12,298 nt of DNA, from positions 1 through 12,298 of the forward strand of contig DEUU01000078.1 in the NCBI GenBank assembly GCA_002362735.1. Direction: 5' to 3'. Position numbers and translations under genes: made by a program. The DNA is from Dehalococcoidia bacterium UBA3254 (GTDB lineage Bacteria; Chloroflexota; Dehalococcoidia; Dehalococcoidales; UBA3254). Position 1 is the stretch's first letter. Every line of letters starts with the position of its first letter. Below are positions 7,469-12,298 of this stretch, piece after piece. The notes beneath the pieces are model-generated. The model made no database searches. It saw only the letters and a list, made by a program, of their open reading frames with translations, and was not told where the DNA came from.

Positions 7469-7498
7469 ATTCTAACATGGATGCGAAGCAAACGGCAA
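7469..7498 (-). promoter_or_regulatory. Likely extended -10 promoter of hisC-hisB
   Basis: On the minus strand, TTGCCG (7493-7498) and TAGAAT (7469-7474) are 18 bp apart, and TG stands one base upstream of the -10 box (TGTTAGAAT). It lies in the 70-bp gap between the PAS gene stop and the hisC start and would give a leader of about 26 nt. The -35 box is only a fair match. Confidence 0.45.
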
Positions 7499-7506
7499 CA
7501 GGAGTC

Positions 7507-7839
7507 TCAGGCCTTGGCTATCGGCTCAAATTTCTCATAATAACCGATCAGTTTTCTTTCAGGATTGAAAACACTTCTCATATAGACGATGTGTTTTTTG
7601 TTTTGATATATGAATTCTTCGGCTGATCCGGCTTCCAGTTTTTCATAAGCTTTTCTGATAACCTCACCGGAATGTATATTATGACAGTCAAAGATATTCT
7701 TACCAATCAAATCGCCGGATTTTATGTAGTGTTTCTTCGCCGCGGCGTTCATGTATTGAATGATGTGGTCAGTACCCACAAAGACGATCTGCTCGTCCAG
7801 ACTATCCAGTATTTGAGAAAGCATTTCCGGTTTTTCCAT
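7507..7839 (-). CDS. Single-domain PAS protein
   Basis: A 110-residue cytoplasmic protein that is nothing but one PAS domain, with no output domain. It begins with a short amphipathic helix (MLSQILDSLDEQIVFVG), continues with the PAS helix pair IIQYMNAAAKKHY (26-38) and GDLIGKNIFDCHN (42-54), and ends in the beta-sheet strands EEFIYQNKKHIVYMRSVFN and LIGYYEKFEPIA. The GKNIFDCHN and YM...GYYE pattern resembles PAS domains found at the end of DUF438/hemerythrin-like proteins, which is a family resemblance only. A GGAG ribosome-binding site stands about 8 nt before the ATG. It may lend a sensing module to another protein in trans. It lies upstream of hisC on the same strand but hisC has its own probable promoter, so a functional link is doubtful. 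C52 and H53 sit where ligand contacts could occur, unproven. Confidence 0.82.
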   Translation of the reverse strand: MEKPEMLSQILDSLDEQIVFVGTDHIIQYMNAAAKKHYIKSGDLIGKNIFDCHNIHSGEVIRKAYEKLEAGSAEEFIYQNKKHIVYMRSVFNPERKLIGYYEKFEPIAKA

Positions 7840-7907
7840 CTTCTACTCCGCTGTCAAAAAATCAATAGATTGTATTTTCCTCAGTATAAACCATATCCTG
7901 AACAATG

Positions 7908-7916
7908 TGATAGAAT
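7908..7916 (+). promoter_or_regulatory. Extended -10 element of the folP transcript
   Basis: TGATAGAAT contains TG, one spacer base and the -10-like TAGAAT. No convincing -35 box lies 16-18 bp upstream, which is tolerated by extended -10 promoters. Transcription would begin near 7923, about 26 nt before the TTG at 7949. This makes the GTG at 7907 an unlikely start codon for folP. Confidence 0.4.
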
Positions 7917-7948
7917 GGGGTAAAAGTAATCCTGAAAAGAGGACTTTT

Positions 7949-8779
7949 TTGAATTTGGGAATTACTCGATGCGGAAATATGGAATTTAAATGGGGCGAGC
8001 GTACCTACGTGATGGGTATAGTCAACCTCTCCCCTGACTCTTTCTCTGGGGATGGTTTAAAGAAGGCCGAAGATGCAGCTTCTCAAGCCCGGAGAATGGT
8101 TAGCGAAGGGGCCGATATTCTGGATATTGGAGGTGAATCAACCCGACCCGGCGCTGTCCCGATATCTGTGGAGGAAGAACTGAAGAGGGTTATCCCGGCG
8201 ATAGAAAAAATCGCCTCCCAGGTATCTGTTCCGGTTAGCATTGACAGCTATAAATACGAAGTCGTAGACCGGGCTTTGAAAGCAGGCGCGGCGATGGTCA
8301 ACGATCAGTGGGGATTAAAAAAAGAACCCCGGCTGGCCTTGCTGGCAGCGGAAAAGGGCGTTCCAATCATATTGATGAGCAACATGAGAGATGAAAAGTT
8401 TGAAACACTAGACATAATATCTTTAATTGTAACTAATCTGCAAAAGAGCATAAAGACCGCCCGGCAGTTCGGTATCCCCCTGGAAAATATCATTATTGAT
8501 CCGGGGATCGGATTTGTCGGCCCCTGGCAAAATAATCTGGAGATTATCCGGCGTTTGGATGAATTAAAAAAACTGGAAAGACCTGTTCTGCTGGGACCCT
8601 CCCGGAAGTCATTTATCAAAATGATTCTCGATCTCCCCACCAGTGAACGGCTTGAAGGAACATCTGCCGCGGTAGCGATCGGCATTTCCAAGGGAGCGGA
8701 CATGGTAAGGGTGCACGACGTGAGACAGATAGCTCGAGTCTGCAAAGTCAGTGATGCTATTGTTCGTAAAATAATATAA
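7949..8779 (+). CDS. folP: Dihydropteroate synthase
   Basis: Condenses 4-aminobenzoate with hydroxymethyl-dihydropterin diphosphate to dihydropteroate for folate synthesis, on a TIM barrel. The 276-residue form shows VMGIVNLSPDSFS (21-33), DIGGESTRPGA (59-69), VSIDSY (96-101), IIDPGIGF (182-189), LLGPSRKSFI (214-223) and VRVHDV (253-258). Two loops are unusual: the common LMH...G motif reads LMSNMRDE (142-149, Ser in place of His), and the GFGKT that normally follows DPGI reads GFVGPW. The start TTG at 7949 is preferred because AGAGGA (7938-7943) lies 5 nt upstream and because residues TRCGNMEF align with the RCG near the N-terminus of many homologues; ATG at 7979 would delete these, and GTG at 7907 falls in the promoter. 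The next gene follows after 12 nt. The catalytic lysine region (SRKSF) is intact, so an active enzyme is likely. Confidence 0.92.
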   Translation: MNLGITRCGNMEFKWGERTYVMGIVNLSPDSFSGDGLKKAEDAASQARRMVSEGADILDIGGESTRPGAVPISVEEELKRVIPAIEKIASQVSVPVSIDSYKYEVVDRALKAGAAMVNDQWGLKKEPRLALLAAEKGVPIILMSNMRDEKFETLDIISLIVTNLQKSIKTARQFGIPLENIIIDPGIGFVGPWQNNLEIIRRLDELKKLERPVLLGPSRKSFIKMILDLPTSERLEGTSAAVAIGISKGADMVRVHDVRQIARVCKVSDAIVRKII

Positions 8780-8791
8780 AGGAGTAATCCG

Positions 8792-9418
8792 ATGTCTTCA
8801 AACACTTTCTATATAAAATTCTTCGCCCCGGTGATGCAGGAATCGATTAATGTTTTAATGCAGGTGGTGGATCGTAAGTTAAGCCAGGGTGCGAAAAAAA
8901 TGGGCTTATTGATATCGACCCCGGGAGGGGATGTTTTTCACGGACTTTCGGCTTATAACTACCTTAAGGGTATTCCTCTCGAAATCACTACTCATAATTT
9001 CGGCAGTGCTGATTCCATTGGGGTGGTTCTCTTCTGTGCCGGAACCAGGCGGCTTTCGGTGCCGCATGCACGTTTCTTGCTGCACGGCGTCATGTGTAAC
9101 TTCCCGCAGCCCTCCAGTCTGGAAGAAAAGCAGCTTGAGGAACGATTGAAAGGCCTTCAAATAGATATGGGAAATATTGCCAGCATTATTGCTGACACGG
9201 TGAAAAAAGACAAACAGCAGGTCCTGAATGATATGCTCAACCGGACCACGCTGTACCCTGAGGAAGCCATCGCCTACGGTTTAGTACATGAAATCAAATC
9301 CCAACTTTATGAATCCGGTGACGAAGTGATTTCAATTCAAATAGGAGCCCAGCCGCAAGTCCAGCCGGTTCCGCACCAGCCGATTCAGCCGCCGCAAAGG
9401 GGACCTCTAATAGTGTAA
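8792..9418 (+). CDS. ClpP-fold serine protease-like protein
   Basis: A 208-residue protein of the ClpP/crotonase fold. LISTPGGDVFHGLSAYNYL (40-58) is the oxyanion-hole glycine strand of ClpP-like peptidases. GSADSIGVVLFCAGTRRLSV (71-90) holds the nucleophile-like S75 in the position of the Ser in ClpP's ASMG. PHARFLLHGV (91-100) puts H98 at the catalytic His. The segment LNRTTLYPEEAIAYGLVHEI (149-168) matches the ClpP segment that carries the catalytic Asp, but Thr-Thr (152-153) stands where the Asp is expected. The last 20 residues form a Pro/Gln-rich tail absent from housekeeping ClpP. There is no signal peptide or transmembrane segment, so the protein is cytoplasmic. AAGGAG precedes the ATG, and the gene follows folP by 12 nt in one operon, a link without obvious meaning. 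It is clearly not the main ClpP; a specialised peptidase or an inactive homologue fits better. No ATPase partner is in the window. Confidence 0.82.
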   Translation: MSSNTFYIKFFAPVMQESINVLMQVVDRKLSQGAKKMGLLISTPGGDVFHGLSAYNYLKGIPLEITTHNFGSADSIGVVLFCAGTRRLSVPHARFLLHGVMCNFPQPSSLEEKQLEERLKGLQIDMGNIASIIADTVKKDKQQVLNDMLNRTTLYPEEAIAYGLVHEIKSQLYESGDEVISIQIGAQPQVQPVPHQPIQPPQRGPLIV

Positions 9419-9440
9419 GGCATTTGACACTCTTTTCTTT
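9412..9440 (+). terminator. Possible weak terminator after the ClpP-like gene
   Basis: AGTGT (9412-9416) and ACACT (9427-9431) pair over 5 bp, with AA/TT able to extend the stem around one bulged base, and TCTTTTCTTT follows. It overlaps the stop codon of the gene. The stem is short and AT-rich, so termination is only possible. Confidence 0.3.
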
Positions 9441-9468
9441 ACAACTTTACCCCCTTTTCTGTTATAAT
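9438..9468 (+). promoter_or_regulatory. Strong extended -10 promoter of the GNAT-like gene
   Basis: TATAAT (9463-9468) is a perfect -10 box with TG one base upstream (TGTTATAAT, from 9460). TTTACA (9438-9443) is the best -35 box at a long 19-bp spacing. Transcription should begin near 9475, which is the A of an ATG opening an 11-codon frame (10 residues plus stop). Confidence 0.65.
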
Positions 9469-9474
9469 ACAGCA

Positions 9475-9507
9475 ATGTTGTGCGCCGTGAAGTGGCCAAT
9501 TGGTTAA
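9475..9507 (+). CDS. Possible leaderless leader peptide of 10 residues
   Basis: ATG at 9475 lies at the expected transcription start of the promoter upstream and opens a ten-codon frame (MLCAVKWPIG) that ends in TAA at 9505-9507. Its end overlaps the TTG at 9500 that best fits as start of the acetyltransferase-like gene. Translation of this mini-frame could feed ribosomes to that weak TTG. This is inference; the frame is short enough to be chance. Confidence 0.25.
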   Translation: MLCAVKWPIG

Positions 9508-10663
9508 CAATGCCTTAAGGATCGAAGAAATTCCATTAGGAGACTCTCGCCTTAGGACATTTGCCATGTTCCCCTGGTCCCTGTACCGTGACGAACCTCT
9601 GTGGACACCGCCTCTCACAGGAGACTTGCTGGGAAATCGCATTTTAAGCTTGGTGGGTCTCTTAACGCCCCAGCATCCATATCATAAACACGCCGAAGTC
9701 ACTCATTTCATAGCATGGAAAGAAGGCCGCCCGGTCGGACGGATTTCGGCCGCCATTAATCACCGTTTTAACGAACACTATCAATCTAAAATCGGTTTCT
9801 TCGGTTTTTTTGAGGTTACTCGGGAATACGAAGTCGCGGAGGCTTTATTAGACAGATCCCGCGACTGGATCAAATCTCACGGTATGACAACGATGCGCGG
9901 TCCCGGTGAATATTCTAATGCCACCCACGAACGGCAAGGCATATTGATTGAAGGCTTTGAATACCCTCCCACCACAGACCTTACTCACAATCCTCCTTAT
10001 TATCAGGAATTCATCGAAAAGTACGGTTTTCAGAAAGCTAAAGATTACTACGCTTATATAATGGATATCCAAACGCCCCCTCCACCCCGCCTTACAGACA
10101 TGGCCAAGATTTTTCAGAAACGTCGCCAGATCGAAACCCGGCAGCTGGTCATGAAAAACATGGTACAAGAGGTCCGCCTGATAGTTAAAATATATAATGA
10201 CTGCTGGGCTAATAACTGGGGATTTCTGCCTATTACCGATGAAGAGGCCGATGCCATTGCTGAATCTCTCAAACTGGTCGCTGACCCTGGTCTGGTACGC
10301 TTTGCCTTCGTAAAGGGAGAACCGGCGGCTGTAATGGGGGCTTTCCCCGACCCAAATTACCCTATGCGCCCACAGCGAAAATGGTACGGCGATCCGGATA
10401 TCCTCCGGGTTCTCCGCCTTTTAAGAATGAAAAAACATATCCCTCGTATGAGGTTGATGTTTTTTGGCATTCGGCCGGATTTCCGCAATATCGGTATCGA
10501 TGCTATCCTGTTCGATGAGGTCAAGGCTTACTCCGTGGCACACGGATACCAGACATGTGAAGCCTCTTTACTTCTGGAAGACAACCATCTCATTTTGAGC
10601 CCTTCCGAATTCATGGGCGCCAAACGGTACAAGACCTGGCGCATCTATGATTTACCGCTCTAG
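9500..10663 (+). CDS. GNAT-like acyltransferase-fold protein of unknown substrate
   Basis: A 387-residue cytoplasmic protein related to uncharacterised GNAT-fold proteins of the YghO type. The N-terminal part has the family pattern RTFAMFPWSLYRDEPLWTPP (19-38), EGRPVGRISAAINHRF (75-90) and KIGFFGFFEV (97-106), resembling strands of a first acetyltransferase half. TMRGPGEYSNATHERQGILI (131-150) and PPTTDLTHNPPYYQEFIEKY form a central, highly polar motif. The second half contains KGEPAAVMGAFPDPN and GIRPDFRNIGIDAILFDEVK, where RNIGID stands at the place of the acetyl-CoA pyrophosphate loop (usual R/QxxGxG/A), so CoA binding may be altered. The frame is closed upstream by a TGA at 9488 and no ATG lies before the conserved region, so TTG at 9500 is taken as start. 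It has its own promoter and no partner on the same transcript except possibly the membrane protein after a palindrome. Confidence 0.78.
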   Translation: MVNNALRIEEIPLGDSRLRTFAMFPWSLYRDEPLWTPPLTGDLLGNRILSLVGLLTPQHPYHKHAEVTHFIAWKEGRPVGRISAAINHRFNEHYQSKIGFFGFFEVTREYEVAEALLDRSRDWIKSHGMTTMRGPGEYSNATHERQGILIEGFEYPPTTDLTHNPPYYQEFIEKYGFQKAKDYYAYIMDIQTPPPPRLTDMAKIFQKRRQIETRQLVMKNMVQEVRLIVKIYNDCWANNWGFLPITDEEADAIAESLKLVADPGLVRFAFVKGEPAAVMGAFPDPNYPMRPQRKWYGDPDILRVLRLLRMKKHIPRMRLMFFGIRPDFRNIGIDAILFDEVKAYSVAHGYQTCEASLLLEDNHLILSPSEFMGAKRYKTWRIYDLPL

Positions 10664-10668
10664 TCCGT

Positions 10669-10699
10669 TCTCCTTGCAAGGGGTCCCCTTGCAAGGAGA
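10669..10699. repeat. 31-bp perfect interrupted palindrome, terminator or operator
   Basis: TCTCCTTGCAAGGGG (10669-10683) and CCCCTTGCAAGGAGA (10685-10699) are perfect 15-bp inverted repeats around a single central T. Each arm itself holds the palindrome CCTTGCAAGG. It starts 5 bp after the stop of the GNAT-like gene and its last base touches the -35 box of the next promoter. There is no T-run, and with one central base the RNA loop would have to open a few pairs. It may stop the upstream transcript, act as operator for the downstream promoter, or both. Confidence 0.65.
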
Positions 10700-10727
10700 T
10701 TGACAAATCCTCGTAACTTGTCATAAT
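10700..10727 (+). promoter_or_regulatory. Promoter of the polytopic membrane protein gene
   Basis: A perfect TTGACA (10700-10705), a 16-bp spacer and CATAAT (10722-10727) with TG one base upstream (TGTCATAAT). Transcription would begin near 10734, so the ATG at 10726 lies inside the -10 box and the ATG at 10741 is the first usable one, with a leader of about 7 nt. Confidence 0.62.
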
Positions 10728-10740
10728 GAAGATACGGGAT

Positions 10741-11982
10741 ATGGAACCGATCAAAAAAGAGCTTCAACCGATTCAAAACTATTTCCGGTTTGCGCGCAGT
10801 TTCTACGGAGAAGACCTGCTGGAGAATTTTCTGGTTTCAGCAGTAGCTTCAGTATTGGTGATCCGCCTGATTCTCTCTTTAACCGGCTATCCGCAAATTG
10901 GGGGCGCAGGTTTGCACATCGCACATATGCTCTGGGGTGGGCTTTTAATGCTGGCCGCCGTTTTTATTGCCCTGGGTTTCTTGAGTCGCCCGGCTCATGA
11001 ATGGGCAGCCGTCCTGGGAGGCATCGGATTCGGTGCTTTCATCGACGAAATGGGTAAATTTTTAACGAATGACAATGACTACTTTTTTCAGCCTACCGTA
11101 GCTATTATTTATGTCATGTTTATTTTGATTTACCTGGCTATCCGGGGAATTTTCAACTTCCGTCCCCGGACTCAATATGAAAACCTGGCAAATGCCTTTG
11201 AGTTGATGAAGCATGGCAGCATCAATGGTCTGAACAGCGAAGACGAGAAGACTATTCTTAACGCCCTGGAGAACTGTGATCCTGCCAATCCCCTGGTAAT
11301 TCACCTGCGGGAGATGCTGCCTCACATCCGGATCATTCCTACCCGCCAACCATATCTTCTGAACCGGTTTAAACATTGGCTGGATACTTCTTACCAGACG
11401 GTCATTACCCGCTGGTGGTTTGCCGGCGTGGTGATTGCCTTTTTTGGCTTTACCGCGGTGACCGGTTTTTCGGTTTCCATCGGTGTCATTAGTTCCCCCT
11501 GGAATATTATCCTGGGTCTGTCAGCTGCCGGTATTATTCTCCTGGCCTTGCTCCAATTATGGGAAAAACGAATTCCAAACCTCCAGATCCCTCTGTCTGT
11601 GGGAGTCATTGCGGTTTCGGTTCTGACGGCCTGGGTCATCTTAATTAATCCAGAAAAAGCCGTCCTGCCCTTTGCCGATTGGGCACAGTTTATCTGCTCC
11701 AGCGTTTCTGCGGCTTTAATAGTGAGCGGAATGGTCTTTATGGCCCGATCCCGTCTGATCGCATATCAGATGTTTCAGCGAGCCATCCTGGTCTCGGTTC
11801 TCCTGACCATGGTCTTTGCTTTCTATGAATACCAGTTTTACGCTTTAGTTGGTGTCTTCTTGAACATGCTGATACTTTTTGCGTTACGCTATATGATCAG
11901 CCGGGAAAAGACAAAAGCGAAAAAAGAGACTCTTCTTTCCGAAGAGATAGCTAACCCGGTTGCTGTTAAAAATAACCGTTAA
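10741..11982 (+). CDS. Uncharacterised polytopic inner-membrane protein
   Basis: A 413-residue protein that I cannot assign to a named family. An N-terminal cytoplasmic segment (about 1-28) is followed by four hydrophobic helices (about 31-48, 60-81, 87-103, 119-138). Then comes a polar domain of about 85 residues, including YENLANAFELMKHGSINGLN and ILNALENCDPANPLVIHL, which looks helical. About six more helices follow (roughly 225-385), and the tail is Lys/Glu-rich. The most distinctive segment is GFGAFIDEMGKFLTNDNDYF (about 96-115). It joins the third helix to the next loop and carries acidic residues (D102, E103, D111, D113) that could be functional. There is no substrate-binding signature of a known transporter. 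The start at 10741 is chosen because the ATG 15 bp upstream is inside the -10 box. It converges on a Cys-rich gene with 3 bp between stop codons. Confidence 0.82.
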   Translation: MEPIKKELQPIQNYFRFARSFYGEDLLENFLVSAVASVLVIRLILSLTGYPQIGGAGLHIAHMLWGGLLMLAAVFIALGFLSRPAHEWAAVLGGIGFGAFIDEMGKFLTNDNDYFFQPTVAIIYVMFILIYLAIRGIFNFRPRTQYENLANAFELMKHGSINGLNSEDEKTILNALENCDPANPLVIHLREMLPHIRIIPTRQPYLLNRFKHWLDTSYQTVITRWWFAGVVIAFFGFTAVTGFSVSIGVISSPWNIILGLSAAGIILLALLQLWEKRIPNLQIPLSVGVIAVSVLTAWVILINPEKAVLPFADWAQFICSSVSAALIVSGMVFMARSRLIAYQMFQRAILVSVLLTMVFAFYEYQFYALVGVFLNMLILFALRYMISREKTKAKKETLLSEEIANPVAVKNNR

Positions 11983-11985
11983 CGA

Positions 11986-12298
11986 TTATTTCTGACGGTA
12001 TTGGTCCCGGGTGCAATCCAGACATTCATGCAGGGTTTTTCTGGAACAACCCGCGGCTCCGCCACCCGCACAGGCGCAGGCGCAGGCACAGGCACAGGAT
12101 ACGCAGGCGCAATGACTGATCGGACTGGAACTGTGAGTGGATGAACCGGAAGAACTGCTCTGATGACTCAGGATCACTGCTGCCCAGATTGCCGGAGGGA
12201 TATAGCCGCCGTATCCCCGATCGTAATAGCGGCCCTGCTCGTCCGGCTGAAGTTTCTTATCATCGACATATTTTTCAAAACCTTCTTCGATCTCGGTT
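11986..12298 (-). CDS. C-terminal part of a protein with a Cys-Ala repeat tail (start outside the window)
   Basis: An open frame of 104 codons runs in from the right edge on the minus strand and ends with TAA at 11986-11988; no upstream stop is visible, so the gene continues beyond the window. The visible part begins with a charged segment (EIEEGFEKYVDDKKLQPDEQ), followed by a Tyr/Gly stretch (GRYYDRGYGGYIPPAIWAA), a Ser/His-rich linker and a cysteine tail. That tail has CACVSCACACACACAG, then GGGAAGCS and a final CLDC, for ten cysteines in about 45 residues. Strict Cys-Ala alternation suggests metal binding or post-translational modification; neither can be shown from sequence. Similar Cys-Ala runs ending in GGG.AGC are, to my recollection, seen in other bacterial proteins, but I cannot name the family. 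An internal ATG at 12177 is not the likely start, because the frame stays open and protein-like before it. Confidence 0.68.
   Translation of the reverse strand, partial: TEIEEGFEKYVDDKKLQPDEQGRYYDRGYGGYIPPAIWAAVILSHQSSSSGSSTHSSSPISHCACVSCACACACACAGGGAAGCSRKTLHECLDCTRDQYRQK
12070..12099. repeat. Hexamer tandem repeat encoding Cys-Ala units
   Basis: Five consecutive hexamers of the form ACAGGC or GCAGGC (the last ends in A) lie inside the right-hand gene. On the minus strand they read as alternating Cys and Ala codons. Synonymous changes between units (TGT/TGC) suggest that the protein repeat is retained by selection and is not a fresh slippage product. Confidence 0.7.

Noticed and set aside
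7907..7948. GTG at 7907 as start of folP
   Set aside because: It overlaps the extended -10 element TGATAGAAT. The TTG at 7949 has a well-placed AGAGGA and gives an N-terminus like that of other homologues.
10726..10740. ATG at 10726 as start of the membrane protein
   Set aside because: This ATG is inside the CATAAT -10 box and would not be in the transcript. ATG 10741 is in frame and downstream.
12060..12120. Tandem repeats at the right edge as a CRISPR array or mobile repeat
   Set aside because: The unit is 6 bp with no spacers and encodes Cys-Ala inside an open frame, so it is a coding repeat.

Overview
The window looks like a chromosomal, mostly housekeeping segment of an anaerobic bacterium, most likely a Chloroflexota (Dehalococcoidia-like) organism. 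That placement is inference. It rests on the style of the SecG and dihydropteroate synthase sequences, a MenA/MenG quinone pair, several probable TTG starts, and a small winged-helix regulator beside a HAMP-PAS histidine kinase. I see no tRNA, rRNA, CRISPR array, transposase, integrase or phage gene. No stretch of more than about 210 bases lacks a gene.

Layout. Positions 1-1128 (minus) hold a winged-helix regulator followed by a membrane histidine kinase that runs off the left edge. Positions 1281-3014 (plus) hold a clear promoter, gatB (tRNA-dependent amidotransferase subunit B) and secG (translocon subunit). Positions 3015-3203 are non-coding and carry a symmetrical 40-bp nested palindrome and a promoter that would give a leaderless mRNA. 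Positions 3204-5736 (plus) hold a SAM hydroxide adenosyltransferase, a UbiA/MenA prenyltransferase that overlaps it, and a MenG/UbiE C-methyltransferase. Positions 5753-7436 (minus) hold a two-gene hisC-hisB operon, preceded by a single-domain PAS protein at 7507-7839 (minus). Positions 7949-9418 (plus) hold folP and a ClpP-fold serine-protease-like protein. Positions 9438-10663 hold a strong extended -10 promoter and a GNAT-like protein. Positions 10669-11982 hold a 31-bp near-perfect palindrome abutting a promoter and a polytopic membrane protein of unknown function. The right edge (minus) carries the C-terminal part of a protein with a Cys-Ala repeat.

How the genes fit together. MenA and MenG perform two late steps of menaquinone synthesis (prenylation, then SAM-dependent methylation) and sit directly after an enzyme that breaks down SAM. 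HisC and HisB are two steps of histidine synthesis. FolP makes dihydropteroate for folate. GatB and SecG serve translation and secretion. The sensory genes (kinase, winged-helix protein, lone PAS protein) have no visible partner response regulator here.

I found no convincing new multi-gene system. The items most worth a second look are the ClpP-like protein that lacks the usual catalytic Asp, the uncharacterised membrane protein behind a palindrome-promoter unit, the Cys-Ala repeat protein, the nested palindrome upstream of the SAM-cleaving enzyme, and several promoter positions that overrule upstream start codons.
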